Source of the DNA: Oryzias latipes
Lineage: Eukaryota > Chordata > Actinopteri > Beloniformes > Adrianichthyidae
Direction of reading: 5' to 3'
Length of the DNA: 64,000 nt
Assembly: GCF_002234675.1 (NCBI RefSeq)
Contig: NC_019862.2
Location: forward strand, 18,995,514 to 19,059,513
Each line of letters opens with the position of its first letter. Within the stretch, counting starts at the first letter, position 1. The position numbers were made by a program, and so were the translations under genes. The notes under the pieces are model-generated. The model was not told the DNA's origin and did not search any database. It worked only from the letters and a program-made list of their open reading frames with translations. Shown piece by piece: positions 1-10,177 of this stretch.

Positions 1-1320
1 TGGGAAGATTGGTGTTATGGTCTCCCTTTCCTGAAATATTTGCAAATATGTTCCTTTCTTAGGAATTAAAATAGTTATTTTTAAAATGCAAACACATTTA
101 ACAAATGTGTAAAAATGTACAGATTTGGAATTTTCATGATCTGTTCTCAGGTTCAGCAATCAAAAGGAGTTGTTTAGAAGGTCTTTGTCTTCAGAGTGTT
201 TTTTTTTTTAACTGGATCCAGTTAGCACCAGTCACGCTGATATACGTCTTCATTTACATCTCATGTAGTAGCTGAATTCTATCCCCTTTTGAAAAATGCA
301 AACAAGCTCAAACACATCTGTAAAAATATTCTTCATCTATTACTCATCCACACAATGTACGTTATCTGTAAGAAGTATGATGTACACAAAAAACAAAAAT
401 AAAACCTTTTTTCTTTTTGTTTTTTATATTTTCCCCACGCATGTTTACTTTTTACCTTGTGAATGATTGACATGGCTGTCTAGTCATCGGGCCATTTCCA
501 GTCAGCTCTCATTAAAGTGGGGACAAGGTTATGACATTCGCAAAAGATCCTTCAAATTTGGCTAAATCGATTGAGCTTAGCTTTGGCCCTGTTTGCCTTT
601 CATATTTGAACTCAGTTTCACAGGACCATCATTTTTTTTCTTTTTTAAAATGTTTTTTCAACAGTTTCAGAAGTGCATCCTGCAAATTTCTATGCAGTTT
701 TGTTCCTATTACCAGGTCACATTTTAGGTGAAGAAAACACCATTGGCTAAATGTACGTTCTAAAAGCCGCGTTAAGCAGTTTCTTGAGTGCGCGTCAAAT
801 GCCCGATGGGTCTATACCATAACATTTGGAGTCAGGTCACTTCACTAACAATTTTTTTTACATTTTTTACATTGTGAGGTTGTTTGCACCTAGAATATTT
901 ATAGTAAAATTAACAAAAACTGTCTTTAATGCAGTTTGCTGGACACACATGTATAAGTATCCAGAAAGCTGTTTCTAAGATACAACTTTCTATTTTTGCA
1001 AAAAAAAAAACTCAGAAACATTTGCTTTATAAAGTAACAAAGAGCTCTTACATTTTATGCTAAATGGTGATACTTCCTACAGTAGTTACATGAAGCTTTA
1101 GCTAAGTGGTTTGGGCTTCTATATACAGAACAAATATAAACCAGTTCAAATATTTGGATTCCTTAAATGAACATTAAAGCCAAAAGAGTCCAACTTTTCT
1201 CTTCACACTGCACTTGATTTCCTGGTTTTGCACATATCGGTTATAGCACTGCATCAGCAATCTCACACTTGAACTTTAGGACACTTGTTAGCCTAAATAG
1301 CCACTAGTGTGACAAATCCT
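1..1320. other. AT-rich non-coding stretch upstream of gene copy 1
   Basis: I see no convincing exon, RNA gene or named repeat here. The sequence is AT-rich with short homopolymer runs. The only open frame of note is 66 codons and lacks a recognisable protein pattern. Confidence 0.5.
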
Positions 1321-1637
1321 ACAAGCACCTGCAGAAAAAATTTGTAGATTGCTGGCATTGTTCAGTTACAGCTGTTGCCACTCAACAATCAGGTTCCTGT
1401 GTTAAGGGAATCACATATATGCTGCTCCTGCAGATTAGAAGTCTTTATGCTTTTTGGTGGTTGCATTCAGACAGCTACAGCAAAATGAGGTCAGGTTTTT
1501 TTTTCTACTTTGGCACAAAAATGCATTTGCACCTTTCTTGTTTCTTTATTGGGCAACCATAAAATTGCATACATGTAAATAACAAAAAACTTACTTTTTA
1601 CTCAAACTCCCTTTTAAAATTGAACTTCTTTCTGCAG

Positions 1638-2476
1638 GGTGTTGTGGATTTCCTGTCTGCTCATTGGAAGCATCACCTGCTTTCCTCCACAAGGAGGTGA
1701 AGTGACTCTTAATCAAAGAACCGGAACTGTACAGCTGTAACTGAATCATGACTGTCTCTCTCTCCTCAGGCAGTGGTTTTCCTTCTCCCATGTGGCTTCC
1801 ACGCTCATATTCTGGACAAGCTCCATCAAAGCCAGTCTATGAGGGAACCTCTGAGCAAGCTGGCGGTCTGGACAGTTACAGCAGTTTTCCCTGGTCTTAT
1901 GGCAGCAACACTGCTGGAGGTGATAACATTTACTAAATATAAATCACAACCAGAGCTCATATTTACTGACTATGGATCGCAACAGATCTGTCTTCTGATG
2001 ACTGCTTAAAACTAAAACAATTACTTCCAGGTCCTTCAGACAGTGACGGCTCTGAGGCCACATGGTATACTGCAATGTCCTCTGGACAGGAACCATCCAA
2101 GCCATCCCATCAGAAGCCTACAGGACAATCCAGCACTTATGGCAGCTACAGTGGCCCCTACACTGCTGGGGGAGCCCACAGTTTCTCTGGCTCTCAGCAG
2201 TACGGTGCACAGAGCAGTCAGACTGGAGGGGCTGAGCAGGAGAGCTGGAGCTCTTCATCTGATGGGGAGGATGAGGACGAGCCCGTCTTCACCCCAGTGA
2301 GTGAGGAGGATCAGGTGTACGCTTCAAAGTCTCGTTCTCGCTATAACCAGAAGCGGCTGCTGTTCAGTCAGTTCCGCTACACCCCAACAGAACCACGGCA
2401 GCCTCAGGAGCCAGTGTTTCCACACACGGGTAAAACATCTCAACACGGCAAAGGTCCAGTCAAAGGAGGCTACTGA
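1638..2476 (+). CDS. Secreted Ser/Gly/Tyr-rich protein, family copy 1 (coding exons 2-4; first exon unresolved)
   Basis: Exons are 1638-1696, 1770-1919 and 2031-2476, all bounded by AG/GT and joined in a constant frame (first junction leaves 2 nt of a codon upstream, then phase 1 and phase 1). Exon 2 encodes the hydrophobic signal segment VLWISCLLIGSITC followed by FPPQG. Exon 3 encodes a W/P/S/Y-rich stretch with WLPRSYSGQAPSKP. Exon 4 encodes the Q/S/G/Y-rich part, the acidic DGEDEDEP patch, a basic SRSRYNQKR stretch and the end KGGY-stop. It differs from its sisters at SDSDGSEA and SQTGG. The expected short first exon is not clear: the ATG near 1449 has no GT donor giving the right phase. 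The copy may therefore have a damaged start or use another first exon. Function is unknown; secretion is inferred from the signal peptide shared with copies 2, 4, 5 and 6. Confidence 0.7.
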
Positions 2477-2588
2477 AGATCCCTGTGGTGATACTGTCAA
2501 TAAGTGAGCATGTGTAGTCTGTGGAGCAGCTGGCAACTTATGATTTCTCAGGATCCCCGTCAGAAAAGCTGTTCCTTTCTATAAATCA

Positions 2589-2594
2589 AATAAA
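2589..2594 (+). terminator. Polyadenylation signal AATAAA of copy 1
   Basis: AATAAA lies about 113 bp after the stop codon of copy 1, followed by a GT/T-rich stretch. Confidence 0.6.
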
Positions 2595-3307
2595 GTGGTC
2601 TTTAACTTGACTGTTTCCTCTAAAAACGCCAGTCTTTTGTGTGCATTTTACTGGTGTGGCTTTACACTCTGAATCGGTTCCCACAAATGTTCCTTCTGTG
2701 AGCTGATCAGGTTCCCCCCCCCCCCCCCCCCTTTTCCTAAGAGACTCGGTGCATACCAAATTCCCTCAGTCCCAGCTGTCTTATATATATTTCTTTTATC
2801 CAACAAATGGCATGAAATTTGCCACAAATGCAATCCACCCTGAAGCTCAAAACATGGTCTGAAAGACCAAATAAAAGCATTTTAGAATTGGGACCAAATT
2901 TCAGAAAATTCTTAATAAAACCAAATTCCCAAAAAGAAGAGAACTTGAGAAGCTATGGAACATCACAGATTAGATCTACAACACCAGGGATTCTTTGGCA
3001 TGGCAATATCTTGCCTCAAGCTTCCTCTGCGTTCCCTTTCTTTAAAAACTAAACATCTGACTGACACTCATGTAGTTTTCTGGACTTTTGATTTCTGAAA
3101 TGTAATGTTGCCTAGTTTCTCGATCTTTACTATACTTTGCGTCGCGTGAATTTCCTTGAACTTTAAGGTAGTGGATGAAATGTATGCCTTTATTCAAAGT
3201 TTCAGTTTTTGTTGGATTGACTCGGTACCAAATCAGTTTAAGTAAATTTTTTCCGTTTCTACTGTTTAATCAGATCATAGTTTATAGCTTAGACTTGTTG
3301 GGCAGAA

Positions 3308-3702
3308 GGCTGCACGGTGGCGCAGTGGTTGGCGCTCTTGCCTCCCAGCCAGAAGGCCTCTGGTTCAAGTCTTGGCTGTGGGAAAAGAACATCAAGGGGG
3401 ACCTTTCTGTGTAGATTTTGCTTGTTTTCCCTGTGCATTCGTGGGTTCTCTCCGGGATCTCTGGCTTCCTCCCACCTTCCAAAAACATGCTTCATAGGTT
3501 GATTGGCAACTCTAAATTGACCATAGGTGTGTGTGAGAGTGAATGGATGTGTTATTGTGGACATTCTACCCTGCAACAGACTGGCGACCTGTCCAGGATG
3601 TCCCCTGCCTTTGCCCACAAGTGGCCGGGATAGGCTCCGGCAGCCCTGTGACCCCGAAAGGGAAAGTTGGTATGGAAAATGAATGAAAAAAAAAAAAAAC
3701 TT
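3308..3702 (+). repeat. tRNA-derived SINE (teleost type), sense copy
   Basis: The head carries pol III-like boxes: TGGCGCAGTGG (A box) and GGTTCAAGTC (B box). The body shows the usual order of motifs (header text around GGGTTCTCTCCGGGATCTC, then TTGATTGGCAACTC, then GGCGACCTGTCCAGG and GGGATAGGCTCCGGCA) and ends in an A-rich tail. The orthologous position in the second cassette holds the same SINE at 22224-22612, so insertion predates the cassette duplication. Confidence 0.8.
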
Positions 3703-4154
3703 TCAGACACTATGTTGACATTATTTATGAAGGAAGTTTGCTGTTCCAGCTGCAGTGTCTGCAAAACAAACCCACCTCTCACACCAACTACTGGAGAATC
3801 AAAGTCGCAAACATGCAGTTGTGGGAGGGGTCCTTCCTTGTGTGTGCATGTGAGTGAGTGCAGAACAGTTTAGCTGATTGTGATTTTGAAATACACTTTC
3901 AGTGGGCAGATGCAAATGTAATAATTTCTCTGTCACTCCTTGTGCAAGTAAAACTGTAAAAGATACGTTTTGACTCCTGACTCTCATTGAAATCCATTCT
4001 GTGTGTAAACTGGGTACAAGCTAACAGTTTTTCATCATTGTCCATATTCAGGAAAAGCTTTCTAACTAGAGCCACCGTAAAAAAGAATACTAGAAGTCTA
4101 AAAAAAAAGCTGTTTACTCAGAGTAAACCCTTACAATCTCAAGCATAACTTTAG

Positions 4155-4600
4155 TTTAATTTAATTCAGTTCAATTTTATTTATATAGCCCAATATTACA
4201 GCAATAGTTGTGTCAATGAACTTCATACCGGTAATTGCATAATAAACACGAAATCATAAAGAACATGAAGTCAAAGAATTCAATAGATACTGGCTTAAAT
4301 AAAATAAACAGACTAAACTTAACTGGGCATCCCTGTCCTTAAACCCTTCTTTTCCGTAAGGAAAAACTCCTAAAATATGGATTCCGGGGGAAAAAAAAGA
4401 AGAAACCTCAGGGGTGCCCACATGAAGGAGGGATCCTCCCCAGGATGGACAAGCGATGTACCAGAACTCCTGAAAAAGAATGAGCTTATCTAACTCTACA
4501 TCTGTATATCTGAATAGTCCAGCAGATGGGCTTCATCCAGATGAAGTTGGGGGACGGCTGGGGGCACGAGACCAGCCAGAGACAGGGTCCAGATCCAAGT
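4155..4600 (-). repeat. Interspersed retroposon, antisense copy
   Basis: Read on the minus strand, it ends in GGGCTATATAAATAAAATTG followed by an AATTG/AATTC-like tail. The same family occurs at 7640-7815 (sense), 8896-9330, 23085-23470 and 61568-61770. Internal landmarks are a GAGGTTTCTTC stretch and GGAGTTTTTCCTTA. I cannot tell from sequence alone whether it is a LINE 3' end or a SINE. Confidence 0.7.
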
Positions 4601-4674
4601 ACAGGAGCACGGATGAGACAACTGGAATCTGGAATGTATTAAAAATTTATTTTTTCCGTTGTCACCATAGAGAA

Positions 4675-4800
4675 GACTAAATCAGTTGCAGCTGATTCCA
4701 CTCAACAATCAGCTTCAGGTTGAATAATCTCTTAAAAGCAGCTCCTATTCCATCATGTCACTGAGCATTGAGCTACATCAGTCCAGTAATCTTCTGCATA
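4675..4800 (+). promoter_or_regulatory. Conserved promoter and 5' UTR of copy 2
   Basis: This block, from the motif CAGCTGATTCCACTCAACAA to the ATG, is nearly identical upstream of copies 5 (about 24955-25076) and 6 (about 32064-32190, minus). It contains a TATA-like TTAAAAG at 4732-4738, 63 nt before the ATG. A TSS 25-30 nt downstream of that box would exclude the out-of-frame ATG at 4755 from the transcript. The TSS is inferred, not seen. Confidence 0.5.
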
Positions 4801-5751
4801 ATGTGGTTAGTAGTTTGGGCTTTAACTTGTTAATATGGTTCTTCCATTTCAAGAGGATTGTTTAATTGAGAAAACATGCAAATTTGCTTTGTCAATTTGC
4901 AGGGTTTTGTGGTTTTTCTGTCTGCTCATTGGAAGCATCAGCTGCTTTCCTCAACAAGGAGGTAAGATTTCTTTATTCAAAGCACAGGAACTGGTGATGA
5001 CAATTTCTAACATTGAACCATTTCTCCTCAGGCAGTGGTGTTCCTTCTCCCATGTGGCTTCCACGTTCATATTCTGGACAAGCTCCATCAAAGCCAGTCT
5101 ATGAGGGAACCTCTGAGCAAGCTGGTGGTCTGGACAGTTACAGCAGTTTTCCTTGGTCTTATGGCAGCAACACTGCTGGAGGTGAAACATTTACTAAATA
5201 TAAATCACAACCAGAGATCAGATAATTGCACAAACATTTACTGACTATGGATCACAACAGATCTGTCTTCTGATGACTGCTTAAAACTAAAATAATTACT
5301 TCCAGGTCCTTCAGACAGTGGCAGCTCTGAGGCCACATGGTATACTGCAATGTCCTCTGGACAGGAACCATCCAAGCCATCCCATCAGAAACCTACAGGA
5401 CAATCCAGCACTTATGGCAGCTACAGTGGCCCTTACACTGCTGGGGGAGCCCACAGTTTCTCTGGCTCTCAGCAGTACGGTGCACAGAGCAGTCAGTCTG
5501 GAGGGGCTGAGCAGGAAAGCTGGGGATCTTCATCTGATGGCGAGGATGAGGACGAGCCCGTCTTCACTCCAGTGAGTGAGGAGGATCAGGTGCACGCTTC
5601 AAAGTCTCGTTCTCGCTACAACCAGAAGCGGCTGCTGTTCAGTCAGTTCCGCTACACCCCAACAGAACCACGACAGCCTCAGGAGCCAGTGTTTCCACAC
5701 ACGGGTAAAACATCTCAACACGGCAAAGGTCCAGTCAAAGGAGGCTACTGA
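4801..5751 (+). CDS. Secreted Ser/Gly/Tyr-rich protein, family copy 2 (complete)
   Basis: Exons are 4801-4805 (ATGTG), 4903-4961, 5032-5181 and 5306-5751, all with GT-AG introns of 97, 70 and 124 nt. They sum to 660 nt, or 219 aa plus stop. The 5-nt first exon joins to make Met-Trp, and the chain begins MWVLWFFCLLIGSISC, a typical signal peptide. The likely mature N-terminus is FPQQGGSG. Approximate mature layout: residues 22-72 rich in S/P/Y/G, 73-150 rich in S/G/Q/Y with repeated YGSYSGPY-like motifs, an acidic DGEDEDEPVFTPVSEED patch, the basic SRSRYNQKRLLFSQFRYTP segment, and a glycine-lysine tail ending KGGY. There is no cysteine after the signal peptide and no recognisable domain. GSGVPSP and ESWGSSSD are shared with copy 6. 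The start was chosen because ATGTG|GTTAGT gives the only frame joining a signal peptide to the later exons, and it recurs in copies 5 and 6. The FxQxRYTP pattern faintly recalls extracellular egg-coat proteins of fish, but that is only an impression. Confidence 0.85.
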
Positions 5752-5857
5752 AAATCCCTGTGGTGATACTGTCAATAAGTAGCATGTGTGGTCTGTGGAG
5801 CCGCTGGCAACCACTGACTGTTCAGGTTCACCTTCAGAAAAGCTGTTCCTTTCGGCA

Positions 5858-5863
5858 AATAAA
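5858..5863 (+). terminator. Polyadenylation signal AATAAA of copy 2
   Basis: AATAAA lies about 107 bp after the stop codon of copy 2, at the same relative place as in copies 1 and 4. Confidence 0.65.
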
Positions 5864-5869
5864 ATGGTG

Positions 5870-6754
5870 TTTGAGAACATTTTGTCTTTACGATTTTCTT
5901 ATACTTTGTCCAGCACTGGCCACGTGGCCATTTAAAGCTCTAGCAATGCTGCCCAAGCCTCATCTTTCCTTCTTTTCAACCTGCTGCCCTCTGGAAGGAT
6001 GTACAGGTCCATCTGAACCAGGACAAACAGCCTAAGAAACAGCTTTTTTTTTTCCACAGGCAGTTGCCTTACGAAATACACATCCCTCCACAAAGCACAC
6101 CTCACTGACTTTTTACGTGTTCAATATCCTGACTCTGCAATAGCTCATATATTGCGCTGCACTCACAGCAACTCATCTCATTCAATTCTATTTTATCCAC
6201 AAATAACAGTTCTGTACATTTTTTTTTTTTTTTAAAGAGTTGTAATTGCATTTTTAACTTCACGCCAAGGCTGCCACAATTTCATCGTATCCCCATGTAC
6301 GATAAATGATTCTGAAACCTGTGTTAATACTTACCACAGGAGTTCTCAATGTTAGGACTAACATTAAGAATTGAAGGGTTGACTCTTGGAAGGTTAAATG
6401 CAGTGTAATGACTGTTTGCACAAAGTTCTTTTGCTAGGAACCAGATGTCAAGGCCAGAGAGACTGGTATGCAAACAATTTGATTACTGGTTCAAAAAGTA
6501 ACAAATGTACACAAATGAAACCTTTTGAAAGTGGTTCAAGGAAAAACTCAACATGAAACTGCAGCTGATTCTTTTGTTTTTTTAATGCTGTTTTCTTTAT
6601 CAATGGTAAAATTACTGTTCTCAACTCTAATCTCCATTAACAAGTCTTTGCAGACACATCAGCAAAAATCTTTAGGGTAATTTTCTTTAAGTTGGCACAA
6701 TGTTGATTTTTGTATGGGGGAATGTAAATGACAAAATCAGTATTAGTACATTTT
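5870..6754. other. Non-coding spacer between copy 2 and pseudogene copy 3
   Basis: I see no exon 1, 2 or 3 of the gene family here and no named repeat. There are T-rich runs near 6220 and 6575. Confidence 0.5.
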
Positions 6755-7071
6755 TGGCGGCTACAGTGGCCCCTACACCTCTGGGGGAGCCCACAGTTTC
6801 TCTGGCTCTCAGCAGTATGGTGCACAGAGCAGTCAGTCTGGAGGGGCTGAGCAGGAAAGCTGGAGCTCTTCATCTGAGGACGAGCCCGTCTTCACTCCAA
6901 GTGAGGAGGATCAGGTGCTTTCAAGTCTCGTTCTCGCTATAACCAGAAACGGGTGCTGTTCAGTCAGTTCCGCTACACCCCAACAGAACCACGGCAGCCT
7001 CAGGAGCAAGTGTTTCCACACACGGGTAAAACATCTCAACACGGCAAAGGTCCAGTCAAAGGAGGCCACTG
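6755..7071 (+). pseudogene. Truncated, frameshifted copy 3 of the secreted-protein family
   Basis: Homology starts abruptly inside exon 4 (GGYSGPYTSGGAHSFSG) with no upstream exons, so only the 3' part of the gene is present. Compared with its sisters it has an in-frame 12-nt loss in the acidic patch, a 3-nt loss in the TPVSEE segment and a 4-nt loss around 6915. The last of these shifts the frame before the SRSRYNQKR segment. The 3' end reads KGGH-stop in the original frame, as in copy 6. An AATAAA follows at 7187-7192. It is a dead copy, probably from a partial duplication. Confidence 0.85.
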
Positions 7072-7186
7072 AAGATCCCTGTGGTGATACTGTCGGCACT
7101 GACCATGAGTGGACAGTGTAGCTGGTGGGATCACTAATTTCAGACTCGGGTCTCAAACTCAACAGGAGCTGCTGCCTCACCCTGCA

Positions 7187-7192
7187 AATAAA
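7187..7192 (+). terminator. Relic polyadenylation signal of pseudogene copy 3
   Basis: AATAAA at the position expected from the intact copies. Confidence 0.4.
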
Positions 7193-7199
7193 TGATTTG

Positions 7200-7640
7200 A
7201 AACTTTCTTGTTGACTGTGCTGTGCAAGAATTGATCTTTAAAATGCCAAACTCGATCCACCCATCTCATAGGTTAAAGATTTCACTTCAGGCATTAAATC
7301 TGTAAGATGCTCTTAAAAGGTGAGCTTTACCATTGAGCCTAAACTGAAGCAACGATGGGTGCTCTTTGAAAGTCTGGCTGCTCTTTATAGTAATGGTCTT
7401 TTGAAAAAAAACCCCCAATATTGTCACCCATGTTTGACTGTTAAAGGTATACCCGAGAATTGGCAATTTACTAAAAATCGAATTTTGCCTACTGAAGGAC
7501 CATGGGGGAAGCTTGGGTTTAAACGGGAATGTTACACTATACAAACATGTAATTTCAGAGTTGGATGGGTTAATTCTGTCATATCGCCTGTCTGTCCTTG
7601 GGAAGGATATTTCCATGTGGACATCTAAGATTTCTTTTTC
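7200..7640. other. Spacer without recognised gene
   Basis: Overlapping open frames on both strands near 7287-7628 reach about 100 codons but look like chance. They have no recognisable motif and sit next to repeat sequence. Confidence 0.4.
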
Positions 7641-7815
7641 CTATAATCTATTTAAGGTTTTCCTCACCGAGGGTCCATGGGCAGGGATGTCCAAGGTCAG
7701 TTTGGTTTAGCAATTTGCTATTTGTAGTTTGACAGTTTCTACAGTTAATGGTGTGAAGCCCGTTGAGACAACTGTGTTGTGATATTGGGCTATATAAATA
7801 ACTTTGAATTTTAAT
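7640..7815 (+). repeat. Interspersed retroposon, sense 3' end
   Basis: The end GAAGCCCGTTGAGACAAC followed by GGGCTATATAAATAA is the sense version of the repeat seen antisense at 4155-4600. Confidence 0.65.
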
Positions 7816-8630
7816 GAATGTTGATGTTAAACCACCCAGAGCTTCCCAAGCCTGGCTGATGGAAATTGACCAACCTGTTTAAAACTCTCTGAACTATTTT
7901 CTGCTGGCTCGTGTCTTTTTGAATCTGAAAACTGATTATAGTAACCAATAACTATGACAACTGATTTAAAGACAGGATGGTAGATCTTGGAGACCAGAGT
8001 TGAGCAGCCCCTGCCTAACTGAACATTCTATGTAATATTAAACTGAATCTGCAATTTTCCTCCACTTGAAAATTAAATATTCTGGAAGTGCATTTACTTC
8101 AACTCCTGAAAAAAGTTTTAACCCTGCTGTTATGTTGCGGGTCAAATTGACCTGTTTTAAAATTTGAACATCTAGGAAAAATAGTTAAAAGTTTTTTTCA
8201 ACATGAAACTTCTTCTGCTTGCCTTAATTAGTGCAATCAACATATATTATGAATTTGGTTCATCTCACATATTTGCAACCCCCCCCTGCATGTTTGTATC
8301 ACATAGATACTGTTCGGGTCAATTTGACCCGGCAGTCAAACTGGAGGTACAAGGATGTCTTATTATAAGTAGTGTTGCTTTCTTTGCAGCTCTGAGACAT
8401 TTTTCATCCCAATCACACACATAGACACACACGCACGCACGCACCCACACACACAGGTGCATAGGTTTTATGACTTTTAGAAACCATTTATGTTCTCGCG
8501 GGAAAACTCAACCCACATTCAGTGGACACTCAAAAGGGGAGGGGCAAAACATATAAAAGATTCTCTGCATGGGCGTCCTTCCAACATTACACAGGCAGAC
8601 CTTTAGAAAAAGAGCAGCAGAAGCAGAAAG

Positions 8631-8895
8631 ATGACAGTCCAGGAGGCTCTGGAAGTCATCACTGATCATGATGAGAAGAAGACTATCTGAAGCTAATTCT
8701 GATTCTAATGATTCTGATTTTGAACCAGATTAGGGAATTGCTATTCCTGTTCCTCCAAGCAAGACATTCATGTCAAAGAATGGTGAAATACATTGGTCTT
8801 CACCCCCAAATATGCGTCAGACAAACCCGTCTGCAGAGAACATAATAAAGACAGTGCCAGGGCCCACTAGAATGGCAGTGACTCATGTGACCATG
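8631..8895 (+). pseudogene. piggyBac transposase, N-terminal relic
   Basis: From the ATG at 8631 the frame reads MTVQEALEVITDHDE and then is lost. In shifted frames follow the acidic NSDSNDSDFEPD segment and SKNGEIHWSS, then SAENIIKTVPGPTRMA. The last resembles the segment before the catalytic domain of piggyBac transposases (a PGPT core). Stops and frameshifts show it is dead. The sequence breaks at the inserted retroposon. Confidence 0.7.
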
Positions 8896-9330
8896 TCAAT
8901 TCAATTCAATTCCATTTTATTTGTATAGCCCAAATTCACAACAACGGTCGTCTCGATGGGCTTCGTATAGGTAATTGAAAAAGTAAAACATAAAATCAGA
9001 GGGATCATGAATACATAGAATTCAATAGGAAAAAAATAAATTGAACTAACTAAACAGATTAAACTAAACGGTATTCCATGCCCTTAGACCCCCCTTCGCG
9101 GTAAGGAAAAACTCCTAATAAAAAAAACAGATTTTGGAAAAAACGAAGAAACCTCAGGGGTGTCCACGTAAAGGATTGACAGGTAATTTACCAGAACTCA
9201 TGGAGAAGAATTAACTTATCTAACTCTAAAGCTACTTATTTAAAGTCCAGCAGACGAGCTTCATCCAGATGGAGTTGGGGGGACGGCCGGGGGTGCGAGT
9301 CGAGCCGCAGACAGGATCTAGGTCAAGACA
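8896..9330 (-). repeat. Interspersed retroposon inserted in the piggyBac element
   Basis: Same family as 4155-4600, antisense, with a longer AATTC-type tail at its left edge. It separates the two transposase relics of the piggyBac element, so it inserted later. I did not find a clear target duplication. Confidence 0.75.
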
Positions 9331-9420
9331 AGCATGACCTGTGTGAAATGTGCAAAATTAATTAGCACAAAGCACAGTGTGATGACTGGTCACTCTTGTG
9401 CTGTGTATATGTACAGACAC
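9331..9420 (+). pseudogene. piggyBac transposase, C-terminal cysteine-rich relic
   Basis: One frame reads MTCVKCAKLISTKHSVMTGH with a further Cys shortly after. The CxxC spacing and the KHS context match the Cys-rich end of piggyBac transposases. The central catalytic region that should separate it from 8631-8895 is absent. Confidence 0.6.
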
Positions 9421-10019
9421 ACAACTTTATATTGCAATTGCTTGTCTATTATATTATGATTTTGTTTTTTCTGGTTCACAGTACATGTATGTAAAACAAA
9501 CTTTCAAGATTATGTTTCAATGTTATGTAAAAGTATTGTATTTTATGTGGTGGTCTTTCAAAAGTAATACAGTAGTGAAAAATTTGAAAAAGGTTTGAAC
9601 ATGAATATTTTTAAGAAAAACAATTGAATTATCTAATAATTGAACCGCTATTGTTAGAGGTAAGGAACACCATTTCACTAAGTTTTTGAAAGAATAATTG
9701 ATAATGGAGTTAGTGATGATATGTTCACACTGCTTGTTAGGATTTTCTGGGTTTCAGACATTTTTTTATTAATAAAATGTGCACCGGGTCAAATTGACCC
9801 AGGAACATCATTTCTGTTCCTCACAAACGAACATAACAGGAGGGTTAATAAAAATACCACTTCCATTATTTTCTCTAGTAAATAAAAAAAAAAATCCCTC
9901 TTTTATACAGTGGGCTAAGCTGCAGTTTATTTTAAGTACTTGAAGGAACTTCTTCTTTGTCACATGGTTTATTGATGGGGTTGGGACAGTTGATTTTAAT
10001 AAGACAACTGGACTGAGAA

Positions 10020-10177
10020 ACACAAGCAAAAACCAATAAGTTTATTCAAACAATTATTATAAAACAGAACTGTTGAAGCGGAGCAGCGATACAAAAATAT
10101 AAAAACGAACTAACCAGTATCTTTATGACTATTACACAGAAAATGTAAGAAAAAATAAATTAAAAACTAAAGAAATG
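10020..10177 (+). pseudogene. LINE-1st-piece: 5' part of a split LINE ORF2
   Basis: Two frames together read a segment like YKNELTSI and then YYTENVRKNKLKTK, ending at GAAATG (EM). The frame resumes exactly at 15172 as EMCQILNSVIKKHK. This is the region between endonuclease and reverse transcriptase of a non-LTR element. Stops and a frameshift show it is inactive. The break is caused by the composite insertion at 10178-15171. Confidence 0.7.

Larger units (their letters stand above)
2477..4800. repeat. Segmental duplication unit A (intergenic, copy 1 to copy 2)
   Basis: The sequence between copies 1 and 2 aligns along its length, at clearly lower identity than the exons, with 21351-25076 between copies 4 and 5. 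The same SINE, the same interspersed repeat and the same single-copy spacers appear in the same order. The only large difference is the hAT insertion at 23471-24812 in the second unit. This shows a two-gene cassette was duplicated. Confidence 0.85.
8122..9844 (+). mobile_element. Internally deleted piggyBac-type transposon
   Basis: The element is flanked by TTAA on both sides (8118-8121 and 9845-9848), the target of piggyBac transposons. Its ends are inverted: CCCTGCTGTTATGTTGCGGG on the left and, on the opposite strand, CCCTCCTGTTATGTTCG on the right. The palindrome GGGTCAAATTGACC or a near form recurs at about 8137, 8316 and 9786, near both ends. It contains relics of the N-terminal and C-terminal parts of a transposase, but the catalytic middle is missing. 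A retroposon (8896-9330) is inserted inside. Confidence 0.85.

Noticed and set aside
1773-2009. Frames starting inside exon 3 and reading through intron 3 (also at 5035, 20647 and 25300)
   Set aside because: They run across the GT donor that is conserved in all copies; exon 3 phase fits the 150-nt exon instead.
2043-2300. 85-codon open frames in a second frame of exon 4 (also at 5318, 20917, 25584 and on minus at 31289)
   Set aside because: They are shadows of exon 4: the splice pattern, signal peptide and stop position support the other frame, and the shadow frames carry no start context or splice logic.
3418-3633. ORFs within SINE bodies (for example 3175-3782, 22336-22915)
   Set aside because: They occur equally on both strands in SINE sequence and have no independent support.
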